A stretch of DNA of 64,000 nucleotides, taken from positions 60,489,078 through 60,553,077 of the forward strand of contig CM055895.1 in assembly GCA_029582155.1 (NCBI GenBank), in the 5' to 3' direction. This DNA comes from Panopea generosa. Taxonomy: Eukaryota; Mollusca; Bivalvia; Adapedonta; Hiatellidae. Below the pieces are notes generated by a model. The model was not told the DNA's origin, ran no database searches, and saw only the letters and a list, made by a program, of their open reading frames with translations. The translations under genes were made by a program, and so were the position numbers. Of the stretch, positions 30,310-45,300 are shown piece after piece (the stretch's first letter is position 1; each line of letters starts with the position of its first letter).

Positions 30310-33300
30310 CTTGCCTTTATATCAAAGGTCATGATAAAGAGGGAGACAGAGCTATATACAAATTCATATATGTAAAATTATTTGGACTGACATTACTTGA
30401 TGTTCCCAATGTACATGTATACCTGGTAATCTAACATAAATTATCTGATAGTAAGAAAATAACTGAAAAAGTCACTCTGCAGCTACAATCGATTGTTATC
30501 AAACACAATTGATTATCGTCAATTTCAACTCAAACCTACCAATTATCAGGCAGTCTGAGACAATCAGAATACCACTTCTTTACATACATGTACATGTAAG
30601 TTCCTATCTCATATATCAATAAAATAATTTCTTTAATGAGATCCTTGCACCTTTTTTTTTTTAGTAAACTTTAATCATTGCAACAAACAACTGTATATAC
30701 ATGTACCTTCCTCTCAGTCTCGCAGCGCAGGTCAAACTCCACAATGAATTTGGTAGCCCCTGGACAGCCGAATACCTGGGTGTAGTGCATGTTATTCTCA
30801 GTAGTTATGGGCAGACTCCACCTCCCAAGTACGCAGGATAATGTCATCAGTGTGCACACTCTGCCAATGATCGCTGCTGATCTGTGGTCATAAAACAGGA
30901 TCAAATCAATACAAAGAAAATATCAAGAGCACACTGGCAGGTGACAGAATAGTAACATACAGGTAAATATTTTACAAGAACTTTTGGAAGCCAGACTGTT
31001 CAATACTCTAAGAAAAGAAGAACAATAAGAGTGCAATGCATTTATCTTTAAAAAATAAAAAACTAATATTTGTTATCAAGTGAACACCAAACAGAAAAAA
31101 AAAATGTTGATTCTGAAATGTGTTCAAGTGGCACCTTGATGTCTCCATTTCAGTTATGCAAAGAAAACAGAAGTCCTTTTTTGAGACCATCACATTGTAT
31201 CATTAATACACCATTAAGAAAAGGATATATGCCCAAAATGATCCAGAAACATTATAAAGGATGTGAATGAAATAACAAGCATCTGAGTTTGGAAAGTCTC
31301 TATTTAAGCAACAGTGACCTTGGCCCTATATTTTTTTTCATGTAAAGAGTACATTACATTTATGATCCTATAAACAAAGAGTATAATAGAGAGAATATGT
31401 GCCCATAATAAGCTAGAAACATTATAAATGATGTATGTAAATGGAATAACAAACTTTAAGCCTTAAATTAAGGAAACTAATGTTATCGAGCTGAAACTAT
31501 TTTTCTATTTTCAGTAACAATGACCTTGACCCTCAATTTACCTCAAAACCAATCTCAAGCTTTCTTTTCCTGCGAAGAGCTTAATATACACTGATTTCAG
31601 AAAAATACTTTAAAGTTATTGAATGGAAACTATTTTTCTATTTTAAGTAACAGTGATTTTCAGTGATCTTGACCCAATATGTACTTTTCCTATTCATTGG
31701 AACTTAGTTACTGAGGGATGATAAAAAAAACAACACAAATGCATGAATATGTGTTTATATTATTTTCTTGCTGCATACCAAATTTTAATGAAATCTGGTT
31801 GAGGCTGTTCGATGGCTTTTCTATTAAACAGTCGACTGTAAATGGACTTACTTTTATTTCAAATATAAAATTAAGGGTGGAGGGTAGAGGAATCAGAAAA
31901 ACCAGAATGAAGCAATTACGGGCATAAATGTCAATTATCATCATGTTTAATTTGAATTGTTTGAAAATATGTGACTAATAACTATGCTTTCCACATGAAG
32001 TTAATTGTTTCAAGGGATCTCAGTAACTCCTCTTGAACAGTCTTTATCAAAGAAAAAATATTCTTTTTGCAATGTTCTGACCCTCTTATTTTGAAAGTTG
32101 ATTGTTAATGATTGGTCATTAGAAACCATGGCAGTCTGTCAGACAACAGCTGGCTTTAAATACATCAGGATTTTTAAAAAAATTCAAAATCATTTAAAAA
32201 TATTTTTTCCAATATATTATGCCTTTATGTCTATTTAAAAATGCCAAAATAGTTTATTGAAAAGGGATTTCATAACTTGGGCTATGCACCTAGACTAGAC
32301 TAAAATAGAATTACTGATTAAAATAACAACATATATTGTGGTGTATTAAATGAGTTGTGTTATTTCAGATTGATTTCAGTTTGATCCGTTATACAGGTTT
32401 AAATGTAGTAAAGATTGTATCATCTTAGATAGAGACCAACTCATGATGTGAAGGTCATCAAGCAGTATTTCAGTGCAGTATTTAAGTACTGTTTTTGTAG
32501 AATAGGGATTTTGTTTCAAGTTTACCAATCCAATTATATCGAATTTGTCACGTTTCGGTGCATTTGAGCAAACAATCGGATTTTATTAATGATAATAAAA
32601 TGCCTTTAATTCATTTTAAAAATAATTTTATATTCAGGATATTTATAGTGATTTTTTCCTGACATGCTCCCTTTCAAGAGCCTTGGCTGTCAATCAGTCA
32701 TTTGGAGCAATTTTCAATGACCATGGCATGTTACGTACATATTGAATTACCTTCAGCTAATCTGAACTGACTAATCATGTATGAGAATAGGTAAAAACAA
32801 CAAGCTCTACTGCTATATGTCATGTGCACCATTGACATCTCTGAGATAACAACATTGTTTTTTAATCGAGCATAAAGTGGAGATTTTCCGATAAATTATG
32901 CAAGGCATAGAATCCAGGTGATACTGATTGTATACATGTAATTGACTACTACAATTCCCTTTCTTTCATCAAAAGGTGGCAAATCCATACATACTTACAT
33001 TAGGGAAAATATCAGGTAGCAGAGCTGCCAGCTTCGTCAGTTCAAGGTTGAGGGGCTTCAAATGCTCCAACAAACTGACTCTCACAGTGGAGCTACAGCT
33101 TGTACACAGGTATGACATCACTAATACCTGGTCAATAAAACAGTGGTATCAAATCCTATTATTTCATGATAAACAAGTCTGAATTCACCCATGAAGCCAG
33201 TAGTGTATAATTATGTGTTAAACAAGATATTTTGCATTCACTTTAATGCTCTCCCTGCACTCAGACCTGATAGCTTTACATGACCTCTGCTTGCTTTCAC

Positions 33301-36300
33301 AGTACCTTACCCCAATAAAGTAGCATATGAGTTGTTTGAAAAGCTAGACAAACTTATCCAACTGATAATCAAGCCTGGGTCTGGAAGCCTGCAAGCTAAC
33401 CACTAGACCACTGCAGCCAACATCTTTATAAACAATATTATCAGCATGATAAAAAACTCAACAATAAATGCATTTTGTTAGAACATGTATTCACAAAAAC
33501 TAAAATGATATTCAACATCATCACAATCACCATGTTAACTGTATATTTCACAATCATCATTGTCTCATCATCATCACCATCAACATGATAACTATATCTT
33601 TCACCATCATCATTGCCTCATCATCATCACCATGATAGCTATATCTTTCACCATCATCATTGTCTCATCAACATCACCATCATAACTATATCTTTCACCA
33701 TCATCATTGCCTCATCATCATCATCATCATCACCATGATAGCTATATTTCACCATCATCATTGTCTCATCATGATCACCATCACCATGATAACTATATCT
33801 TTCACCATCATCATTGCCTCATCATCATCATAACTATATCTTTCACCATCATCATTGCCTTATCATCATCACCATGATAACTATATCTTTCACCATCATC
33901 ATTGCCTCATCATCATCATCATCATCACCATGATAACTATATCTTTCACCATCATCATTGCCTTATCATCATCACCATGATAACTATATCTTTCACCATC
34001 ATCATTGCCTCATCATCATGATCACCATCACCATGATAACCATATATTTCACCATCATCATTGCTTCATCATCATCATCACCACCATGATAGCTATATCC
34101 TTTACCATCATCATCACCATTGTCTCATCATCATCACCATCACAACTAAATTTTTCACCATCATCATTGCCTCATCATCATCACAATGTTAACTATATCT
34201 TTCACCATCATCATTGCCTCATCATCATCACAATGTTAACAATATCTTTCACCATCATCATTGCCTCATCATCATCACAATGTTAACTATATATTTCACA
34301 ATCATCATTGCCTCATCATCATCATCACAATGTTAACAATATCTTTCACCATCATCATTGCCTTATCATCATCACCATGATAACTATATCTTTCACCATC
34401 ATCATTGCCTTATCATCATCACCATGATAACTATATCTTTCACCATCATCATTGCCTCATCATCATGATCACCATCACCATGATAACTATATCTTTCACC
34501 ATCATCATTGCTTCATCATCATCATCACCATGATAGCTATATCCTTCACCATCATCATCACCATTGTCTCATCATCATCACCATCACCATCATAACTAAA
34601 TTTTTCACCCTCATCATTGCCTCATCATCATCACAATGTTAACAATATCTTTCACCATCATCATTGCCTCATCATCATCACAATGTTAACAATATCTTTC
34701 ACCATCATCATTGCCTCATCATCACAATGTTAACTATATATTTCACAATCATCATTGCCTCATCATCATCATCACAATGTTAACAATATCTTTCACCATC
34801 ATCATTGCCTCATCATCATCACAATGTTAACTATATATTTCACCATCATCATTGCCTCATCATCACCATCACAATGTTAACAATATCTTTCACCATCATC
34901 ATTGCCTCATCATCATCACCATGATAACTATATCTTTCACCATCATCATTGCCTATCATCATCCCCATGATAACTATATCTTTCACCATCATCATTTTCT
35001 CATCATCATCACCATCATAACTATATATTTCACCATCATCATTGTCTCATCAACATCACCATCATAACTATATCTTTCACCATCATCATTGCCTCATCAT
35101 GATCACCATCACCATGATAACTATATCTTTCACCATCATCATTGCCTCATCATCATCATCATCACCATGATAACTATATCTTTTCACCATCATCATTGTC
35201 TCATCATCATCACCATCATAACTAAATCTTTCACCCTCATCATTGCCTCATCATCATCACAATGTTAACAATATCTTTCACCCTCATCATTGCCTCATCA
35301 TCATCACAATGTTAACTATATATTTCACCATCATCATTGCCTCATCATCATCATCACAATGTTAACAATATCTTTCACCATCATCATTGCCTCATCATCA
35401 TCACCATGATAACTATATCTTTCACCATCATCATTGCCTCATCATCATCACAATGTTAACTATATATTTCACCATCATCATTGCCTCATCATCACCATCA
35501 CAATGTTAACAATATCTTTCACCATCATCATTGCCTCATCATCATCACCATGATAACTATATCTTTCACAATCATTGCCTATCATCATCCCCATGATAAC
35601 TATATCTCTCACCATCATCATTTTCTCATCATCATCACCATGATAACTATATCTTTCATCATCATCATTGTCTCATCATCATCACCATGTTAACTATATC
35701 TTTCACCATCATCATTGCCTCATCACCATGTTAACTATATCTTTCACAACCATCATCAAATTGGTATTTCAGCTTCTATGTAAAAAAAACCTTACCATCT
35801 GCCTTACAATAGATCCCAGGAAGGAAGCTTCAATCTTGGGTATTAGCTCTTTCTGTGAGAGAATGGAATAAACTGTTTAATATGTTGCTGATGAATTTCA
35901 TGTATGAAGATTTTTAGTGAATTATATTTGATAATTTCACTGTTAAAATATGGAAACTGTAAATGGAAATTTCACTGTTTTCAATTATAAAATGAATGGA
36001 ATAATGATCCTACAGAGGCATAGAATGTTTTTCAGTTAATTCAGATAAAATCCAATCATAGAGCTCTCAAAATTTAAAGGGAAGATAATATTGGAACAAT
36101 CCTTTATCACAATAGTCAATTTATACTAATTTATAATGATTGTGAAGTAAACTCAAAACGTGTATTAACTGTTTATTAGGTAGATCTGGCACTGGGCGCT
36201 TTATTTTAGAGGCCATTAGGTCAAACCTGGTATAAGAGGGACAATAGAGTGTTGGCCGCTCACCCCAACAGTTGCAGGTTTGATCCCCAGCTCGACCCGA

Positions 36301-39300
36301 TGCCTCTCATAAAACAACACTCAGTACTGGTTCTACACTGAAAGCCGATTCAAGAATGGTTCATATAAGCTCTGAGCTTTCACCACTAATCGACCTTAAA
36401 TAAACTAGAAATGCGTCCATGGGACACAGATGCTCCCGCTTTGTAACTATATAGTAGATATCAATAAAGCAAATTATCAAGTTTCATCAAAATCAGTCCA
36501 TCAATAAAGATTTTAGAGGGCTGGAAACCATCAGCCAATCAGAATCCAGATCACCTTATTAATACGCGCCAATTCCATCCATTGTCGAACTTGACCTGGG
36601 TGTTGTTGATTTAAAGCCAAATATAAATTTTTGTCAAAATCTGTCCATAAATAAAGACTTTAGAGGTCGAAAACTATCAGCCAATCAGAGCCCAGAACAC
36701 CTAATTAATATGCAGGGATATTGCAGGAAATCAAACTTGAGCTGTAGTTTATCACCATACATCTTTCTACCAAATATGAATCAAATCCATCCAATCCTTT
36801 AAGAGATATCATGTGGAAACCAATTTCTTGACATTTGTCAATAATCTAAGTCCAAAAAGAGGCATAACTTCGTCAAAAATCATCAGACCGGAACGAATTA
36901 CCAACTTGACCTGTACTACCTGGATGTGAAGTTACACACCAAATTTGGTTTAAATCTGTTCATTGAAACTAAAGATATAAGTCAGGGAACCATTTTGTAC
37001 GTACGTACGTACGGACAGCGGAGATACTACATGTATATGCCCACCCATTGAAAATGGCGGGGGCATAATTAGTATAAACTAACTGGTAATAAACCTGAGA
37101 CCTCTGGCATGACCGGTCAACACTCTATCCACTACACTTGCCACCTGCTTTATTGTTAATTTTGGCATAAAATCTCTCGAATATAACGAAATTTATGAAA
37201 AAATTAAATGAAATATCTCTGCCTACCAGTGTATCTAGGTCCTTTGTTTTTAGTAATTTACATGCATCTGCTGCTTTCTGGGCCACAAGGATGGCATCTG
37301 CAATAAAACAATTAAGTCAGGCATAATACATATGCAAGTCCTTGTTTAATGGGGTTTAATTCTAACAGATTCAGGTTATATATGGCATGTCCAGTTTTAA
37401 TGGTGGAGAAAGACTTCGAAATGAATCTGAGTAGAACAGCCATCCTTTCACATGTAACTGGCAAACTTTCTGACATATAGTTTTTGTGGAGTGAGTTGGA
37501 CTCGAACCTACGACCTTAAAAGTGAGAGGTAAGCGATCTTGAGACGGCACCTTAGACCTGCTCGGCCACGGAGGATCCTCATGCAAGTACAGGCTCAACT
37601 CAAAAACTACTGAACTTCATATAACAAAATAAATATAAATTTCTACCTCAAATCTACATTAATACTTTTAAATTCAAGTTGTGTGTTTCTATACATATGA
37701 ATCCTGGAAAGCTGTGTTTTAGTATGAATTTGAGTTGAGCATGGAACAAAGTTTATAACCAAGTTTCATTAGAAAAGTAAAATTTGTAACAAAACATTGC
37801 GTATATCAACAAGAGACAATGTAGTTGCTTATTGGTGTAATAAAAATGATTTTTATTTAACCCTTTACTTCATATAGACGCCTTTGGACACCTCTAATAT
37901 AGATGCCTTTGAACACCTCTAATATAGAAGGCTTTTGAATTATTGGTTTAATTATGTTTATATTAACAGAGTGGAAAACAGTGCAGGAAGTGTTCAGATT
38001 GCTCGTTACGAGTAATCTGTACTCTTCCTGCACTGTTTTGAAAGGCCTTCTGTGATTGGTGCAAGGAAAACGCGTAACTATGGAGTAAAGGGTTAAAAAC
38101 AAGTGACCTCGATTTAAATACCACTGTATTTATACACATACAAACCCTTTTGACAATTCTTAGCCATGGCACAATGCGTTAAAAAGACAAAAGTTGTGTC
38201 CTTTTTTACCCCCAACTCATTTTGAAGGTACAAACCTGAGAGAATAAACCTGAAAGTAAGTTGCTTGACTTGTATTGTCATTTCTTCTGATGAGGAGCAT
38301 CCGAGTGTACATAGTCCCCATAAACAGTAACAAAGTGACTGGAAATCTGAGCAAATGCTAGGCTTGCCGAAAACATGAATGGATGGTCAGCCTGAACTTA
38401 ATATGCCATCTGACCATCGAGACTAGGGACACAAAAAAAATTCCAACACATGTAACTATTAAACATGGCTCACACATCAATACATGTACATATCTCAGGG
38501 AAAATGTCATTTCAGGACTCCCACCACAGATGAAAGAGGTAGTAGTAAAAATATAGCTCCCCTTTTCTTTTTCTTATATTTTCAGAACTTTATATTGCTG
38601 TGATTTATTTATTCTTACCATGTGTTAAATGGTCAATACTTTAGAAATCACCTCTGTAAATTTGATGCTGATACCAGATTCCTAGAATTTTAGATTTGAT
38701 GGGTGGAATGGTATCAATGACGAATTGTTGACATATTATTACTAGTTGACATATTATTATTAGGTGTCACAAATTCATTGAATTTAAAAAAAAAACCTGA
38801 TCAAGGTACGCTTTTTTTGCTTATAATTCATATCTTGAACCAGTGAAGAATTTGAGCCCAGACAACATTCTGCAGATTTTGATTTTTCAGTGTTGTTAAC
38901 AATAATGATACAATGGCAGTCCTACGGGAAATTAGATAGTTGTGTGGGATGTAAATATCTTCATAAGAACTTACAGCCAGAGGCAGTGTGCATGCCTTTG
39001 ATCTTCATCGTTTCTGAGCTGTCCGTCATCTGCACCCACGCCCATGCCAGAAGTGATGTCTGCAGGGAACTCACAAGTTGCAGAAGGGGCAAAAGTTGGT
39101 CATTTGTCTGCTTCGTTTGAACCACCAGGCTGAACTCATGAAAGGTCACCATTACCATGGTTTCCATGACCTCTAGCACTGGGTTCGGGTCAAACGTCTG
39201 TAATAGTTATGTTTAATAACCATAAATAAATATGTTATTTACTAATACTTCATGATAAAAGATTGGTTTTAATTTTAAAAGATTTGTTTTGCCTACATTG

Positions 39301-42300
39301 GTTTCTTGTTGTAGTATGAATAAAAAAAAAACATATACAGATTTTTTAACTATAATTTTCTAGCAAAGAATGAAGTATTCTAAATGAAGCAATGAGCTCT
39401 GTTGTCATTAAGTGGCAACTGCTCAGTTAGATTGACAAAATGTAAATACATGTACCAATATATTTATCCTCTGATGATAAATGATGGATAACATATGATA
39501 GACAAAGTGATTCTTACATATAATTTTCTATCATACCCATACATAGTGATATAATGCATTCAGAATATGCACTACAAAGTGTAGAAATACTATCATTTTG
39601 CTGCAATAAAATCTAGAATGGAAACTTTAATATTCTTCTTCAATATTTTCTAAATACCTTCCAACTCAATAATTCTCTTTCATTCATTAATTAAATCCAG
39701 GGGTCGTGAGTTTGAATCCCCCGCCCGGCAAAAGTCTCCGTGATGATTGATATACGACATTGCGTCTCATTATCATTCGTCTCTCACCACTGATTCAAGT
39801 GGGAAAGTTATCAGTTACTTGCGGAGACGGGGTGTGCTCGAGTACTGGTTAATCCCAGGAAACAGTGGTTAGGTTAACTGATCGTCTGTTAGCCCTCGAT
39901 GGCATAAAAATGACGCTAAATATTCAATCAATCAATCAATCATTAATTAAAAATTAATTTATTACTAAATAATTCTCTCATCATTCAAAGATTGTCCTTA
40001 TTATTCAGATATTCTTTTTATTATTCAAGGATTCTTTTTATCATTCAAACATGTGGTTATACTTGCAAAATGCATATAAGCATAAAATCTTACGAACAAT
40101 ATAAACATGCTTACATCAGCTGGTGTCTTTGGTAAGTCGAGAAGTCCGCGCGGATCTACACTACTGAAGAACTGACACAGAGATTGGAACACCAGCATCA
40201 CAGAGAGGGTCTCTGACAGTGTCTGTAATTGGGGGGAAGAACTTAAACATAGTGAATCAGTGAAACCTAATCATAAGTGTATCGATTTTAAAAAGGATCA
40301 TATTTTACAGAAACCTGGTAGACCTAGTCCTAGAACTACATGTACAGGTCTTCTGAATGCCGGGCATCAAGTAAGGAAGCTATTAGAGCCATTTCTCTTT
40401 CTATGGAACCCACAGCCTTCCACATGTGAGGCAATTACTCTACCACAGTACCATCTCTGCAGTTGTCCACCATCGATAAAGTGTTGAATTAAGCAAACTG
40501 AACTGAGAGTCCTGTGATAAAGTAAAATCATATCCAAACAGAATTGACAATGGCAGTAGTATACCAGCATCGTGTTTCTTTTTTATTGCCATACATGAAA
40601 TGTCCTGTGTGATATGGTTTAGAATATATCCACTACTTTACATGTATACATGCCTCCTGTGTGTAGAGGTATGTTTATCACAATTGTTTATCAATTATCA
40701 CATCATGTGCAATATATTTTGTATAAATGATGTATGGGTGTCACAATGCCAAGATATGGAGGATACAATATTGGATTGTGATTTGAATTTAGATTACTTT
40801 CATATCTGATTTCATGTATCTTCAGTCCTTATTTGAAAGTGGGTAGTAGCAAAGACATATAAACAGAGGTAGGCAACTGGAGGCACTTGTCTAAATGTCA
40901 GGTGGCACATTTGGCACTTTCTAAATCTTGGAAACACAACTTTCCCTGAACCAAGTAACATATTTTTGTGATTTTGGTATCAAAAGAAAGGGCTTGATTG
41001 TATATTTGGGAGGTGAACTTTTCTTTTTTGAATTTAAAGATATGAAGATTTTTTATGCTTACAGTTCTTTTTTTGTGATCATTTTCTCATTTTTGCCTCA
41101 TTTTTAAAGCAAGAAATGAGAAAAATGTATTTAAATATTCATATGAAATTTTTGCAACCAACAGAAAACTTACTTCATCTTTCTACATAATAATTTTATT
41201 TCTATTGTGTGATGTTAAAACGTATATTCATGCAAGAGTTATCCAACTTGGTTAATGTAGTAGGTTTAATGACCAAGAATTAATGCAGGAAGTTTTGTGT
41301 GAAGTTTCGATCAAATACATTAAGTGATTTTTGAGATATGAACTCACAAAACTTTAACCAGTATTTCTAAGTAAAAAATATTTTTAAAAAAAAACAAAAA
41401 AAACTTTAACCAGTATTTCTAAGTAAAACATATTTATAAAAAAATAAAAATAAATAAATAAAAATTAAAATAAATAAATAAATAAATAAATTAAAAAAAA
41501 GAAAAGTACTCAGTATCTGCATTTTATAATACATGGTGTTAGTTGTAACTATGATCCAAGTATGAGTGTCCTAGTACTAGTACTTATTGAGAAATAGTGT
41601 AAAGATGAAACACTTAACGTTGGAGGTAAATGCAAAATTCAGCATCAAACAATGTCAATGGACCATGAAATGTAGGTCACACTCAGCATCTGCAGTATAT
41701 AATGTGATGCAGGGTGTTAGTTGTATGATCTAAGTATGAGTGTCCTAGCACTTGTACTCGTTAAGAAATAGTATAAAAACGAATCCTTAACGTTGGACCT
41801 AATATAAATGTTTGATGCTGCCGTCGCCGGAAAAGCAACACCTTAGTCTCATCTCTCCTTCGTCGCGGCGAGACGAAAATAAACATTTTGTGAATTTTTT
41901 TTACATTTTTTATTTTCAATACATAATAATTTAGATCAGAAGAAAGTATTGAATAACTGATAACTGGAAATAATCATAATTTCTATCACTTTTTACTTTG
42001 GTTACAAAATTATTTAATTCAGACAAAGATTCAAAGAGTTATAAGAAATACATGTACTAAAGGTGCCACCCGAAATTTCAGCCGTGTACATTGTATTGCT
42101 ATACGCCTGCCAGTCTGTAATTACATCACTGGTAGTACTACACACATACATTTATAACATTATCAGTATGTACATGTACCTCTACTTTGTGCATCATGGA
42201 AAATAACTGCTTCTTTCTGGCCTCCTTGTCTGAGAAAAACACAGCAGCACCTGCAAAATTGGATAACTGAGTGTAAGAAATTATGATTTTACTTGTAAAC

Positions 42301-45300
42301 TACAAAATTTTAATGTGCCTGTTGACATGAATGCCCTGGCTGTGCCTGTGGCCTTATTGTGGCAATGACATTTGACTAACAAGTTTCCACTAATGACAGT
42401 AGTACTACTACAGAGGTAACAATATGCACAACTGATCTTCATACTGATGCTAGCTAACAAGTTTGACTATAATCAGTTTAGGAGCAGTAGTGTTGACAAG
42501 AAGTGTTTACAACCAGTTAAGTCATTTTATCATACAGGTTCATTTTATCAGCTTCTGCTTCATACAGGTTCACTTTATCAGCTTCTGCTTCATACAGGTA
42601 AACTTTATCAGTTTCTGCTTCGTACCGGTTAACTTTATCAGCTTCTGCTTCATACAGGTTCACTTTATCAACTTCTGCTTCATACAGGTTCATTTTATCA
42701 ACTTCTGCTTCATACAGGTTCATTTTATCAGCTTCTGTTTCATACAGGTTCACTTTATCAGCTTTTGCTTCATACAGGTTCATTTTATCAGCTTCTGCTT
42801 CATACAGGTTCACTTTATCAGCTTCTGCTTCATACAGGTTCACTTTATCATCATATGATTTGTTCTGGTTCTACTGAAGATGAGCATTATTTGAATATTG
42901 AATATTTAATGTTATTTTATGCCAGCAAGGGCTAACAGATGATCAGTTCACTTAACCACTCTTCTTGTGATCCTGAAAGGTTAACCAGTACTAGAGCACA
43001 CCCATTTCTGCAAGCCCTGGTTGATTAGTCAGAAGTGCTACTAACTTAAAATACTGAAAACAAGCAATATAGCTACCAATTTAAGATACTTAAAATATAC
43101 AATAATATATACTGAATTAAATAAAAACAAACTTAAATGCTTGCATAAACATCAACACTTTTTAAATTTCCGAGTATCAACTTTATTAATTAAATTAAAT
43201 TGACTTTGTATAATCATGAAATGAATTAATTAACTCTACACCACAACTAACTGAATCTCATTAAGGGAGTTTTATTCCTTTTTTCAACATTAATTATTTA
43301 ATGTTGGTGTTGTATATAATGTTAATCCTTCTGTGAAAATGACCCCTCATTATAGTTAATTTGCCCCCCACCCCTGATTTACCATCAATAAAGATATTTT
43401 TATCTCAGTTTAAGGTCTTTATATCGTTTATGGATGCATCGTTTGATCAATGACTATGGAAAATTACACAAAAATCGCAAAAAAAACAAAATATCACAAA
43501 AAATTACACAAAAATCACATATGTAACCCCATAGCCCACCATTCTATCACCTATGTATGCTCTATTGCAGTTACCACTGTTTGATTATCCCTTCATCCCT
43601 TTGATATTAATGATAAATTATTAGATCACTTCACCACTCATAATCATTGTTTCTAGGATCTGTCAAGCAGCTTATCAGTATAAGATACACATTACATGCA
43701 TATGTGCAAGTAACTGACTACTTCCACACATATTCAGAGGTGACTTCATGCCATTGAATAAAGTTCATGACCAATCATCAGAGATTGTGACTAGGCAGGG
43801 ATTCAACCTTATTTTAAACTTATCTAGTTTACATTATTGTGAAACAAGTTCTTACAACTTAGACAAATCATGCTCAATGTCTTACCTGTGAAGAACCAGC
43901 ACTAAGTACACTCGGGTCCCGTCATAACGCAGACAAATAAGTTTGTGTTTATAATGTGATTAAATACCCGCTGAATATCTATACCTGTCAATCTCTTGGT
44001 TGCATGATCACGTGATCACTCGATGATAACAAAGTTTGCATATGGCTTCCAGTGTTTGGCGCATGTCAGCATTTATTGAATCACTCGGATTATTACAAAC
44101 TGTTGATACTCAATGCTGGCATGAATCAATCACTTAAACTCACTTTTAAACCACCATGAGGTAAAGGTTATAACAGTTTGTTCTAATCAAGGCTAATTGG
44201 TGAGTAGAAGACAAGCGATGATCAAATATAAAACATGGCAACACTTTGTTTGGTTGTCATTTGATCATTTGCCCAGATATTCAAGTTTTATATCATGAAA
44301 TTTCCACTCCGCTGTAAAAATAGGGAGCCAACCAAAAACCACATTATAACAGAATTCGTGTTATATCGGACCGCGTTGTAACGCAACCTGCAGTGTCTGT
44401 ACAGATAAAATCTCTTGCCCAAGGACACCACACATGGCCGTGGCGGATGATCAAACCCACAAAACCAAGTGAAATTCAAACTTGCAACCCCTGGATGGAT
44501 AGTCAGATGCGTTATGGACTAAACTTGCCAGGCCAGGTTTCCAATCTTGTGTTATCACTGATTAAACTGGTAATACTGAAGTGTCTCACCATCAATAATG
44601 AGCTGTTTACAGAGTCTGTAATGGCGACTATTCTTATCTACATCTGGACTGTCCACTGTCTTACACAGGTGCTGGAACAGCGACTCTGCTGACATCTGAA
44701 ATGTGCAATCTCATAAGTAGAACTTCATCTGCATGTGCAAATAATCTGACTTTCTCTATGAATAAGCTCGCTAAATCAAATACATGTAATAGTAAAAATA
44801 AGAAGGATTATTGGTTATTCAATAATCTAATTCATTTAAAGCAAATCGTGGTGTTTTTAATTAGTTCAGTACTTTGCGTCTTTTGATTATTACAAAGTCT
44901 AATTCTACTTCCGGTTTACTTCCCCTTCTGGTTACATTCTGTTGGCAACCAAATAGCCAGAACAGATTCTGAATAATTTTTAAAACAAAACCGATTATCA
45001 TCGAACAAGTTGTTTTGTCAAATGGTTTGCTATCATAAAATAAATAGTTCTATATATCGGTAAAATAAAAAAGCTCAATATATTCCACATGTCACTCTCG
45101 ATGGCATGACTCTTACCTTTGAGTAAAATAGAACAATGCAATCAAGGGAAACAATACTTCCCAGCTGACCTGTTTCATCTCATGTGAATAATTTTATTAC
45201 GTCAGTTTACCTTATCACCTCTCAACGGGATGATCAGCTGATCTGACCAATAAACCTTTAAATATTAAGATACCTCGATTTTAGTTTTATGTGAAACAAA

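Noticed and set aside
34005-35871. His/Ile-rich plus-strand ORFs
   Set aside because: By-products of (ATC)n repeats.
42517-42843. Long minus-strand ORF with a 10-residue repeat (NLYEAEADKV type)
   Set aside because: It is fully explained by a 30-bp minisatellite in an intron; no start context, splice context or family match.
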